A DNA stretch of 64,000 nt from Burkholderiales bacterium GJ-E10 (GTDB lineage: Bacteria; Pseudomonadota; Gammaproteobacteria; Burkholderiales; Burkholderiaceae_F), in NCBI GenBank assembly GCA_000828975.1, contig AP014683.1:697520-761519 (forward strand), written 5' to 3'. The notes under the pieces were generated by a model. It did no database searches. It was not told where the DNA came from and was given only the letters and a program-made list of their open reading frames with translations. The translations under genes and the position numbers were made by a program. Shown here piece after piece: positions 7,362-15,137 of the stretch (position 1 is the stretch's first letter; each line of letters opens with the position of its first letter).

Positions 7362-7741
7362 CCGCTCCGCCCGCACAAGCGGGCCTATAGGACCGCATAG
7401 CGGCCCGCCAGGGCCTAGCGCGGCGGGCCTGGGCACCCCAACCCCCTCGCGGCGCTGACAGCGGCCGGCGCGAACGTATAGGCGGGCTCGCGATGTGCGC
7501 GGCGTCCCGCCCGGCGCGGCGTCGCGATGCGGCTGCGGGGTGTGCGGTTCGGTTCGGCGCCGTCGATCCCCGGTTGCTTGGCTTGGACGTTCGCTCCGGC
7601 ACGCGCGAGATCAAGGGGCAAGCGCTTCGCGTTCGCCTGCGCCCGGTCCGGCTTTGCCGGCTGCGGCCTTGGCCTCACCCCTGGATCTGCACGTTTTGCC
7701 TTTGCGCTCAAGTGTCCATCGCAACACGAAGGATCGACGCC
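7362..7741. other. Non-coding stretch with ICE promoter and intergenic repeat
   Basis: Contains palindromes after the radC-family gene, promoter copy 4 (7455-7482) with its leader hairpin, and the second copy of the 60-bp repeat (7621-7680). Together these form a leader of about 260 bases before the ATG at 7742. No protein gene was seen. Confidence 0.5.
7455..7511 (+). promoter_or_regulatory. ICE-type promoter with leader stem-loop, copy 4
   Basis: CTGACA (7455-7460), a 16-nt spacer and TATAGG (7477-7482). GGCGGG (7481-7486) can pair with CCCGCC (7506-7511), a looser hairpin than in the other copies. The leader to the gene at 7742 is unusually long. Confidence 0.6.
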
Positions 7742-7942
7742 ATGACCGAACTCGAAGTAATCCACCACCGCCGCACGTTCTACGGCTTCCTCGAACTCCG
7801 CACCGAAGCGCTGGACTGGCTCGAAGACCGCGATGGCGCCCCCGCCGGCCTGATCGCCGCCGCGACGATCGGCCTTGCCGCCCTTGGCGCGCACGCCGCC
7901 GCCGCGCTCGACCGCCTTGGCGGTCTCGGCTCCGCGTGGTGA
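7742..7942 (+). CDS. Small ICE protein, 66 aa
   Basis: Begins MTELEVIHHRRTFYGFLEL and ends in an Ala/Gly-rich, weakly hydrophobic helix (AGLIAAATIGLAALGAHAAAAL). No family recognised. It is 5 bases upstream of the zinc-motif gene, so the two are probably one operon driven by promoter copy 4. Confidence 0.5.
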   Translation: MTELEVIHHRRTFYGFLELRTEALDWLEDRDGAPAGLIAAATIGLAALGAHAAAALDRLGGLGSAW

Positions 7943-7947
7943 TCGCG

Positions 7948-8151
7948 ATGGACGCCGCCACCTGCCCGCATTGCTCGAAGCGTCGCTCCGGCATGTACGA
8001 CCTCACGCGCTTGTGCTGCGCCGTGCGCATGATCGAGCGCGCCGCGCCCGTGCACCGCGAGGCGATCATCGGCCACGTGATCGACTCCGCCCCCGACGAG
8101 ATCGCGCAACAGATCCGCGATCGCTTCGATCCGCAGTCCTCGCTGTTTTGA
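7948..8151 (+). CDS. Small Cys-rich ICE protein, 67 aa
   Basis: CPHC near the N-terminus plus a later CC pair could form a small zinc site. The rest is helical and acidic, resembling a DNA- or protein-binding adaptor only in general form. It follows the 66-aa gene by 5 bases. Promoter copy 5 starts immediately after its stop. Function unknown. Confidence 0.5.
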   Translation: MDAATCPHCSKRRSGMYDLTRLCCAVRMIERAAPVHREAIIGHVIDSAPDEIAQQIRDRFDPQSSLF

Positions 8152-8152
8152 T

Positions 8153-8197
8153 CTGACAGCGCGCGGCGCGAAATTGTGAGGGCGCAATTCCGCGCCC
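8153..8197 (+). promoter_or_regulatory. ICE-type promoter with +1 stem-loop, copy 5
   Basis: CTGACA (8153-8158), a 16-nt spacer and TGTGAG (8175-8180). It is followed by the same 18-base hairpin as copy 2, GGGCGC (8180-8185) against GCGCCC (8192-8197). The ribosome site GGAG and ATG 8211 follow at once. Confidence 0.65.
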
Positions 8198-8210
8198 AAT
8201 GGAGATCAAG

Positions 8211-8966
8211 ATGCAAAGCAAGAAGATCCTTGGCGCCGGGTTTGCCGTTGCCGCAGCGCTCGCCTGCGGCGCTGCGCGCGGCGATGATGGTGTCGAATGG
8301 AAGATGCTCGGGCCGGCGTGGTCCTTGCACGGATCCGCAGCCGCCAGCCCGCAGGCGCTGACGCCGCGATGGAACTGCCAGAACTGGACAACGCCGCCCG
8401 GATGGCTGCCGCAGGCTGGCGCTTACTGGACAACCTCATCTTTGCCGTCCGGATACTCCATTATCAACCTCCCAGGCGGCGGCACCACCGCCGCCAGCCC
8501 GGTAGTCGCCTCCGGGAAAAACTTAACGCAGGTGATCTGCGGAAGCCAACCGCCTGTCTACCAGCGTAAAGGCTGGAGTCAAACCAACCCCGCCCTGGGC
8601 CTGGAGCGAGATCACCGCATCGGCGGCCACATCGACCTGATGTTTGCCGACGTCGTGCGCGACAGTCTTGGCGTTGAATCGCTGATGACCGGCGTCGGCC
8701 GCGAATGGCCTGTCGCCCGCGCCGGATCGATTGAGATCGACGGGGGCGCGGTGGCGGGCTTGTGGTGGCGCAGCCGCGTCGCCGGCACCTGGAATCAGGA
8801 CATCCGGCGCGAGGTCGTTCCATTTGTCTTGCCGGCGCTCTCACTCCAAGAAAAACACACCGGGCTCGGCCTGAACATCGCGCTCGCCCCGCCTGTACAC
8901 CTTGGCGGATGGAACCTTAACCCCACCTGGACCCTTATGGTCCAGACCACTTTCCGCATTCCTTGA
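8211..8966 (+). CDS. Exported outer-membrane-barrel-like protein
   Basis: 251 residues with a clear signal peptide (KKILGAGFAVAAALACGAARG). The mature part is Trp/Gly-rich and ends in alternating hydrophobic strands finishing with a C-terminal aromatic-type strand (WTLMVQTTFRIP), as in small outer-membrane beta-barrels. A general likeness to PagP-like or other 8-strand barrels was considered but no family motif is certain. The start at 8211 was preferred over 8199 because GGAG lies 6 bases before it. It has its own promoter (copy 5) and precedes the interrupted 52-codon gene by 10 bases. Confidence 0.55.
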   Translation: MQSKKILGAGFAVAAALACGAARGDDGVEWKMLGPAWSLHGSAAASPQALTPRWNCQNWTTPPGWLPQAGAYWTTSSLPSGYSIINLPGGGTTAASPVVASGKNLTQVICGSQPPVYQRKGWSQTNPALGLERDHRIGGHIDLMFADVVRDSLGVESLMTGVGREWPVARAGSIEIDGGAVAGLWWRSRVAGTWNQDIRREVVPFVLPALSLQEKHTGLGLNIALAPPVHLGGWNLNPTWTLMVQTTFRIP

Positions 8967-8976
8967 GGAGAAAACC

Positions 8977-9080
8977 ATGCACGGCATTGCACACATGATC
9001 GTATCGAGCCTGGTTCACGGCCTTATCTACGGCGCGATCTTCAAGACGTTCCGGGCCTTGAGCTTGCCGGAAGTGCTAAT
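8977..9080 (+). pseudogene. 52-aa ICE membrane protein gene, 5' half (split by transposon)
   Basis: ATG after GAGGAG. The 34 codons before the insertion end with leucine codon CTA (9076-9078). Joined across the 9080-36502 insertion to the codons at 36506-36562 they give one 52-residue protein (MHGIAHMIVS...IWLALGRRR) with a C-terminal membrane helix and basic end. In the present state translation would run on into the transposon and stop after unrelated residues. Function of the intact gene is unknown. Confidence 0.8.
9076..9079. repeat. Left target-site duplication CTAA(T)
   Basis: CTAA at 9076-9079 recurs at 36503-36506. If the following T is counted the duplication is CTAAT (9076-9080 and 36503-36507); that T is shared with the transposon end. 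Removing one copy and the insertion restores the 52-codon reading frame. Confidence 0.8.
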
Positions 9081-9127
9081 GAGCACGATCCCGCTTCTTG
9101 ATGTGCCGTTGGTCGAGGAATTTGATG
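9080..9127 (+). repeat. Left end of module copy 1, with TTGATG repeats
   Basis: Starts TGAGC. TTGATG lies at 9098-9103 and 9122-9127. At the other outer end, read inward on the minus strand, TGAGC is again followed by TTGATG at the same distance (18 bases), then TTGAT(C) 22 bases further. Matched spacing at both ends suggests transposase binding sites in imperfect terminal inverted repeats. Confidence 0.6.
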
Positions 9128-9226
9128 GAGTTCCGGCTACCGGTTCCGGCGCTTTGTAGGGAGTGGCGGAAGCGGGAACGGGAAGAAGGCGTGGCCGGCG
9201 GGCGGGTGCTGGCGCGCGATGGCGGA

Positions 9227-10180
9227 TCAGTTGCGATCGGCGAGTCGGTAGCCGTCGGCGGTGCGCTGAAGTCGACCGGCGGCGGTCAGTGCGGCGAGGC
9301 GCTCGTAGAGGGAGGCGTTGCGTACGCGGCATTGGGCGCGCAGAGCGTGGATGCTCATTGGGTTAGCGGCGGCCAGCAGCGCGGCGGTGATGCGTTCGTC
9401 GAGGCCGGCGGGCGGTGGCGGCGGATCGGACGACGGTTGTACGGGTCGCAAGGCCAGTGCATCGCCGTCGGCCCGCAGCTCGAGCTGGATGCCGGGCGGC
9501 GACGACGCGGCGCGATGTTCGATCGTCAGGCTGAGCGCATCGTTTGCGCGGCGCAGGTACAGGTTCGAGTCGCCCCAGGCGTGGAACTCGGAGGAGCCGC
9601 GCAGCGCCTGGCCGGCGCGCATGGCGCCGGCGGATTTGCGTGCATGGTGCACCAGCAGCACGGAAGCGGCGTAGCGGCGCTGCAACTCGCGCAGGTAGGC
9701 GAGCAGAGGGGCTACCTCGCCGCTGGCGTTCTCGTCGATGCGATGCAGGCGCACGAAGGGGTCGAGGATCAGCAGGCGCGGTTGCAGTTCGGCGACGGTG
9801 CGCTCGAGGGCCGCGCGATCGGCCGGCAGGTCGAGTCGCAGGATGGGCGCGGTGATCACCTGCACGTCCAACTCGGCCAGCCGACAGCCGGCGGCGGCGC
9901 AGATGCCATCGAGCCGCTGGCGCACGACGTGCGAGGCATCCTCGGCCGCGTATAGCAGCACCCTGCCGGGATTGGGCACGGCGAAGCGCCGCAGGCAAGG
10001 GCGACCCGAGGCGACCGCCACGGCCAAGTCGAGCGCGAGGAAGCTCTTGCAGCACTTGGGCTCGCCGCCGACGATGCCCACCGCCTGCTCGGCCCAGAGT
10101 TCGCTGACCAGCCAGCGCTGCGCGTCGGGCCGCTGGGCCAAGCGCCAGGCCGGCTCGACCGGCAGCGTCGCGGTGCTCAC
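9227..10180 (-). CDS. RepA-like AAA_25 ATPase of the transposon module, copy 1
   Basis: 317 residues from a GTG start whose GTGA overlaps the stop of the upstream ATPase. The P-loop region GGEPKCCKSFLALDLA (residues 38-53) matches RepA-type hexameric helicases except that the Gly before Lys is Cys. A Walker B-like LLILDPFVRLH and a later VLLVHHARK fit the same family. A C-terminal winged-helix-like segment follows (AQCRVRNASLYERLAAL). It is the third gene of the transposase operon. A role as a target-selection or DNA-remodelling partner is inferred, by analogy with third components of TniABQ/Tn7-type systems. Confidence 0.7.
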   Translation of the reverse strand: MSTATLPVEPAWRLAQRPDAQRWLVSELWAEQAVGIVGGEPKCCKSFLALDLAVAVASGRPCLRRFAVPNPGRVLLYAAEDASHVVRQRLDGICAAAGCRLAELDVQVITAPILRLDLPADRAALERTVAELQPRLLILDPFVRLHRIDENASGEVAPLLAYLRELQRRYAASVLLVHHARKSAGAMRAGQALRGSSEFHAWGDSNLYLRRANDALSLTIEHRAASSPPGIQLELRADGDALALRPVQPSSDPPPPPAGLDERITAALLAAANPMSIHALRAQCRVRNASLYERLAALTAAGRLQRTADGYRLADRN

Positions 10181-11019
10181 CGCCGGCGCGCCGCCATCTT
10201 GAGCTGCGCCGGGGCCGGCGCTGCGAAGGTCTCGAAGAACAGCTGCTCGTCGATCTGTCGCGCTTCGCGCTGCGCGGCCAGGGCGAGCAGTTCGCTTCCC
10301 ATGTTCATCAGCGCGCGCAGATTGCCCTGGGCGTGGTCGCAGAGCGTGGCGACGAGTTCGGGCGTCATCAGCTTGGGCGCGCCGGCCTTGGTGAGCGCGT
10401 GCTGCAGCAGTTCGCGCAGATCCTCGGGGCTGGCGCGATCGAGCGCCAGACGCACCCGCATGCGCGATCCCAGCGGTAGCAGCTCCTCGCTGCGGAAGCG
10501 CTCGATCAGACGCTGGTCGCCCGCCAGCACCACGGTGAGCAGCAGGTGCGAGTCGAGCCGCGCCGAGGCGAGCAGCCGCAGCTCGTTGAGGACGGCGAGC
10601 TGCATCTCCTGGCCCTCGTCGACGATCAGCACCGGGCGGCACTGCGAGGCGTCGATGTGGCCCTGCCAGCTGGCGCGCAGCACCTTGGCGCCGCCCCAGC
10701 GGTTGTGGGGGTGAAGCTGCACGCCGAAGAGCTCGCCCAACTCGCGGTAGAAGTCGGCCATCCCGGCCTGCGGCCGGCTGAGCACACCGACCTGCACGTC
10801 GCGCAGCGCCGACAGGCGCTCGGTGAGCACCCGCAGCGCCACCGATTTGCCCACCCCCGGCAAACCGGTGACGAGCGCGAAGCCGCCCTCGCCGACGAGC
10901 TGCTCGACCCGCCAGCAGAACGACTCCAGGCGCGCGCCGACGTGCAGCGCCTCGACCGGCACATCGGGGGCGAACGGATTCCACTTCAGGCCGTAGAGCG
11001 ACAGCAGCTTCTTGTTCAT
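10177..11019 (-). CDS. ExeA/TnsC-like AAA ATPase of the transposon module, copy 1
   Basis: 280 residues. Walker A GLPGVGKS is at 52-59 and Walker B VLIVDEGQEM at about 130-139. The N-terminal LKWNPFAPD resembles the start of ExeA/TniB-type ATPases. In Mu, Tn7 and Tn5053 relatives such an ATPase binds target DNA and activates the DDE transposase. ATG overlaps the transposase stop (ATGA) and its own stop overlaps the next GTG (GTGA), so the three proteins are translationally coupled. An identical gene lies in copy 2 (32734-33576). Confidence 0.8.
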   Translation of the reverse strand: MNKKLLSLYGLKWNPFAPDVPVEALHVGARLESFCWRVEQLVGEGGFALVTGLPGVGKSVALRVLTERLSALRDVQVGVLSRPQAGMADFYRELGELFGVQLHPHNRWGGAKVLRASWQGHIDASQCRPVLIVDEGQEMQLAVLNELRLLASARLDSHLLLTVVLAGDQRLIERFRSEELLPLGSRMRVRLALDRASPEDLRELLQHALTKAGAPKLMTPELVATLCDHAQGNLRALMNMGSELLALAAQREARQIDEQLFFETFAAPAPAQLKMAARRR

Positions 11020-12488
11020 GGTTCGTTCCCTTCCGGTGCCGGTGGTTCGTCCTTGGTCAGGTAGGCCGGCGGCAGGCCCGTGGCAGCCTGCTTGGCCATC
11101 AGACTCTGCAGCAGCGGGGCCATCGCGCCGGTGGGCGGTCGAGGCGCGTCCGCCGCCGCCGCGAGCGGCTCGAGCGGCCGGCGCACGCCCCGGGCGTTGG
11201 CCTGCTTGTCCTGCGGGTACAGGCGGCACAGGACTTGGCCGCTGCGTTCATCGAGCAGGTGCACCCGGGCGAGGTCCCAGGCGGCGTAGCGCACGTGCAG
11301 CTCGCGCAGGTGCCGGTAGCGGTTGGGAACCTCGAAGCGCCGGGCTTCGACCACCAGCGTGCCGTCGCTCTGGCGCTGGGTGCGCTTCTCGGTGCGGGTG
11401 AAGGCCAGCCGCAGCGCGTCGCTATCCGGGCTGGGCCGCAGCACATCGGGGCCGGCGAGGAAACGCGCCAGCGGCGTTGCGCCGATCTCGGAGTGCACGG
11501 TGCGGTTGTAGTCGTACTCGCACCAGGCCTGGGTCGCTTCGTTCAAGGTGGCGAGCGTCAGGTCGGTCACGCCCTCGAGCATCGCCATCAGTCTTCCTTC
11601 GACGTTCGCCCACAGGTTCTCGATCTTGCCGTTCATGTATGGCGAGTACGCCAGCGTCGTCTCGTGCGCGATGCCCAGCCGAGCGAGCCCCTCGGTGATC
11701 TCGGCGGCGAGCATCGCCGCACCGTTGTCGCTCATGGCCGCGCGCGGCAGCCCGCGCTTCTGGATTGCCTGCGACAGACCGTGGGCCACGCACTCGGCGT
11801 TCTCCCGCAGGTACCACTGCAGGTGGCAGCCCAGCCGCGAGCAATCGTCGAGCACGCCGAAGAGCACTGGCGTGGCCCATCGACCGGCGGCGGTCAACAC
11901 CGGTCGCGAACCGACGTGGCAGTCCCAGTGCCACAGCGAGCCGACGTAGTGGGCCTCGTAGCTGCGCACCTCGCGCGCGGCCAGCCGGGCCTCGGCTCGT
12001 TGAGCGCCCGCCGTATCGCGGCTGCTGAGCCGCTGGCGCTTGCGCCAACCCTGCGCCTGGAACAGCCGCCGGACGCTCGAGTACGATGGCATAGACCCCA
12101 GCGCCGGGTCGCGCTCGATGAGCGCCCGCAGGTTGTCGGTGTGAAGCTGCACCGACCAGCTCGGGTGCGCGGCGTACTGCGCCTGCAGCGCTTGCCGGAT
12201 CGCCGAGCCCACCTTCTGGACCCCGGCATCGGCGCGCACCTTGCGCCGCAGGACTCCGACCGGGTCGCGCCGCTCGCGCCGCGCCCGCAACAGCCAGCGT
12301 TCGATGGTCGAGAGCGCAAAGCGCGCCGGCTCGCCCGTGACCGGGTGCCGCCAAGTGCGCTCAGCCAACTTCCTGAGCTCGGCGCGCAGTTCGCCCTTCG
12401 GCGGCGGGGCCGCCAACAGTTGCCCGATCACCGAGAAGCGCAGATGCGCCCAACGTTCGTGGACTGAAGCGTGTTTCGATGCGCTCAT
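11016..12488 (-). CDS. DDE transposase (TnsB/Mu/TniA-like), copy 1
   Basis: 490 residues. The rve integrase core has the triad D189 (WHWDCHVG), D254 (MSDNGAAM) and E290 (NGKIENLW), with exactly 35 residues between the last two. An N-terminal helix-turn-helix region (about 20-140) and a C-terminal beta-barrel-like region with a basic linker follow the family plan. A longer frame upstream exists, but ATG 12488 gives a natural N-terminus and nothing recognisable lies before it. It is first in a three-gene coupled operon reading toward the module's left end. Genuine and probably active, since all catalytic residues are present in two identical copies. Confidence 0.85.
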   Translation of the reverse strand: MSASKHASVHERWAHLRFSVIGQLLAAPPPKGELRAELRKLAERTWRHPVTGEPARFALSTIERWLLRARRERRDPVGVLRRKVRADAGVQKVGSAIRQALQAQYAAHPSWSVQLHTDNLRALIERDPALGSMPSYSSVRRLFQAQGWRKRQRLSSRDTAGAQRAEARLAAREVRSYEAHYVGSLWHWDCHVGSRPVLTAAGRWATPVLFGVLDDCSRLGCHLQWYLRENAECVAHGLSQAIQKRGLPRAAMSDNGAAMLAAEITEGLARLGIAHETTLAYSPYMNGKIENLWANVEGRLMAMLEGVTDLTLATLNEATQAWCEYDYNRTVHSEIGATPLARFLAGPDVLRPSPDSDALRLAFTRTEKRTQRQSDGTLVVEARRFEVPNRYRHLRELHVRYAAWDLARVHLLDERSGQVLCRLYPQDKQANARGVRRPLEPLAAAADAPRPPTGAMAPLLQSLMAKQAATGLPPAYLTKDEPPAPEGNEP

Positions 12489-12582
12489 GCTGGTTCCGAT
12501 CGGTTGCAGCGGGGATGCGCGCACCATAGCCACGCCCGCCGGATCGCGCCACGCGCATCCTCTGCGGGCCGGCACCTGCGCC

Positions 12583-13158
12583 TCAGGTAGCTTGCACGGC
12601 GGCGCTCCCGGTCGTGGTCGGGGAGAGCCAGCGCAGGGCCGCCAGCAATCGATCCCGGGCGTCTCCGGCAAAGCGATCCAGCAGCGCGGCCGGCAGCTCC
12701 GTGGTGGCAACCGGCGGCATCAGCGTGCCCGCGGCCGCGCGCCAGAACGGCGTGTCGATCAGCTCCTCGGTCCACCACCGGCGCCAGCGCAGAATCGTGC
12801 GGCGGCTCGCGCCGACGAGCTCCTCGAGCACCCGGAGCCGCGCCGGGGTCGGCCCGCAACGCAGCGCCGCGATCAGCACCACCACCGCGCTCACGTAGAC
12901 CTTGGGTCCGAGAAACCGAACCGAGGGCGGCGTGGCGCGCTTGCGGCAGCCGTCGCGCGCGCAGCACAGGCTCAGCCGCCGGTCATACTCGGCGCGCGAC
13001 CCGCGGGGCACCCCGCGCGGCTTGCGCGGGTAGCGCGCCGAGTGCAGCCTCGCGCCGCAGCGCGGACAGCCCGCCGCGCGCTGCTCGGCGGCCAGATCTT
13101 CGTCTATGTGTCGCAATGTGGCGTGCAGTCGGCCATCGGCCAACAAGGCGGTATCCAT
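12583..13158 (-). CDS. DUF6431-like zinc-finger/HTH protein of the module, copy 1
   Basis: 191 residues. The N-terminal zinc motif CPRCGARLH and a later C-C...C set (LCCARDGCRKRATPP) resemble the transposase-associated zinc ribbon grouped as DUF6431. A helix-turn-helix-like segment (LVGASRRTILRWRRWW) follows. GGAGG precedes the ATG. It is divergent from the SEC-C gene, with only 34 bases between their starts. Its position upstream of the transposase suggests a DNA-binding accessory or regulator. Confidence 0.65.
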   Translation of the reverse strand: MDTALLADGRLHATLRHIDEDLAAEQRAAGCPRCGARLHSARYPRKPRGVPRGSRAEYDRRLSLCCARDGCRKRATPPSVRFLGPKVYVSAVVVLIAALRCGPTPARLRVLEELVGASRRTILRWRRWWTEELIDTPFWRAAAGTLMPPVATTELPAALLDRFAGDARDRLLAALRWLSPTTTGSAAVQAT

Positions 13159-13192
13159 CGCTTCCCTCCGGTCTTGGTAAAGTTGACCCACT

Positions 13193-13675
<483 letters not shown>

Positions 13676-13947
13676 CCGCAACCACAACGCGCAGGCGCAT
13701 CGCCCCGGCGCCTTGGCGATCACCGCGTTGCCCACCGACGGCCGGTCCCCGGTTCGTCGCAAGCGACCGGACCGGCCGTCCCTGGACAACGCTCGCCGCA
13801 CCGCGTGCGTCCGCCAACCGGCCGGCGATCACCCGCACCAGCCCACCGATTCCTGCCACGCTACGCGATGGAATCCGGCACCCAAACCTCAACAACCGTG
13901 ATCAAATCCGCCAGCGACCAGCATCAATTTGCTCGCGCCGGCTCACT

Positions 13948-14286
13948 TCAGCGCGATATTCCCAAATAACTGCCCAGGGGAGAAATCTCGGCACCGTCGT
14001 GGAGGCGCTCACCCGAGGCCGGTTAAGCCGGGACGGAGCCAGTCACCTCGATCCAGACCTCGATCTTACGGTCCTACCGCGGCGGCAAGGTTGGCGTCCG
14101 GCGTTCGGTCAGACGGAGGGCCAGCTGACTCATCTGATGAACTGTGGTGTCGAACCTGGAGACCTGTTTCTCTTTTTTGGGTGGTTTCGAGAAGTCGAGG
14201 AGCAACCTGACGGGACACTCGTCAAGGCGCGGATCGGCCAAAACCGACATGTGATCTTCGGCTGGCTCCAGATCGGCTCGATCATC
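13948..14286 (+). pseudogene. Nmad3-family gene, 5'-truncated first fragment
   Basis: The frame is open from the module border with no start codon of its own in context, so the N-terminus was removed at the transposon junction. The 113 codons contain HLDPDLD, AFGQTEGQLTHL and GVEPGDLFLFFGWF, which match the nucleotide-modification-associated domain 3 (Nmad3) family. The frame is cut after GWLQIGSII by the IS66-family element and resumes at 17258 in the same phase. Nmad3 proteins are predicted to act on modified bases; their activity is unknown. Confidence 0.75.
14279..14286. repeat. 8-bp target duplication of the IS66-family element, left copy
   Basis: CGATCATC at 14279-14286 is repeated at 17250-17257, directly outside the inverted repeats. 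An 8-bp duplication is typical of IS66-family transposition. Confidence 0.9.
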
Positions 14287-14363
14287 GTAACTGTCCGGGA
14301 ATCGACCGCATAGGCAACGGCGGTTGACGCGGGCATCGTTCCGTCTTTTTCGGGAGACGGACG

Positions 14364-14732
14364 GTGGAGTCGGAATCGGTTGATCTTGGGTGGACCCGCA
14401 AGCGTGCGCGGCGCGATGAGGAAACCTGGAATGGGTTGATCGCGGAGCAGCGTGCGTCTGGGCAGACGGTATCGGCGTTTTGCGCGCAACGCGGCGTACC
14501 CCGCAGCAGTTTCGGCAAATGGCGCAAGCGCCTGGGTGCGGCGCCGACGAAGGGGAATCGAACCCCGGCGGGCAAGGGGTTCTTGCCATTACCCATCCGC
14601 GAGAGCGCACCGCAACCTACGGAATCCGTATCGGTCGAGTTGAACGTCGGTGCGATGCGGATTCGCGTCTCGGGTGCCGCAGCGGGCAGAATCGTCGATT
14701 CGATCCTTGCGCGCATTGCGACGCCGGCATGA
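14364..14732 (+). CDS. tnpA: IS66 TnpA (IS66 Orf1) protein
   Basis: 122 residues from a GTG start. The N-terminal helix-turn-helix region reads WNGLIAEQRASGQTVSAFCAQRGVPRSSFGKWRK, the standard opening of IS66 Orf1 proteins that bind the element ends. Its stop overlaps the ATG of tnpB (ATGA at 14729-14732), coupling the two. Confidence 0.85.
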   Translation: MESESVDLGWTRKRARRDEETWNGLIAEQRASGQTVSAFCAQRGVPRSSFGKWRKRLGAAPTKGNRTPAGKGFLPLPIRESAPQPTESVSVELNVGAMRIRVSGAAAGRIVDSILARIATPA

Positions 14733-15076
14733 TTCTGTCGCCCGCGGTACAAGCGTTCGTATACCGCGACGTGGTGGATATGCGCCGCGGGGTCGATGGT
14801 CTTCTGCGCCTGGTGACGGATGCGTTTTCGCACTCCGCCTTCAGCGGCCATGTGTTCGTCTTTATCGGAAGCCGCCGAGACAAGGTCAAGATGCTGTGGT
14901 GGCACAGCACCGGTTTCGTGATGCTCTACAAGCGCCTGGAACGGGGGCGGTTTCCGGCACCGCACATGCTGGCCTCGCGTGGTTTGTCGATGGCTGAACT
15001 CATGGCGTTTCTCGAGGGAATCGACCTCTCGCGCGCAAAGCGCATCGCACACGTGAACGCATCGCGCGTCGCGTAG
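14729..15076 (+). CDS. tnpB: IS66 TnpB (IS66 Orf2) protein
   Basis: 115 residues, the usual IS66 Orf2 length, with the family features VDMRRGVDGLL, FVFIGSRRDKVKMLWW and GFVMLYKRLERGRF. The protein is required with TnpA and TnpC for IS66 transposition, although its biochemistry is unclear. The start overlaps the tnpA stop by 4 bases. Confidence 0.9.
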   Translation: MILSPAVQAFVYRDVVDMRRGVDGLLRLVTDAFSHSAFSGHVFVFIGSRRDKVKMLWWHSTGFVMLYKRLERGRFPAPHMLASRGLSMAELMAFLEGIDLSRAKRIAHVNASRVA

Positions 15077-15137
15077 TTTTTCTCGTTGATCGCGGTTGCG
15101 CTGTCAACGTGGCGCGGCATGCATCCGTTTTGGATGC

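Noticed and set aside
9098-9955. Long rightward open frame over the RepA-like ATPase gene (also 31655-32512)
   Set aside because: Antisense shadow of a gene with clear motifs; its protein has low complexity and no family features, and it exists only because of high GC.
9227-10984. 585-codon version of the RepA-like gene starting far upstream
   Set aside because: The extra N-terminus is a shifted reading of the TnsC-like ATPase gene; the GTG at 10180 with a GTGA overlap is the natural start.
11235-12467. 410-codon rightward open frame over the DDE transposase (also 33792-35024)
   Set aside because: Mirror frame of the transposase; no motifs and no ribosome site.
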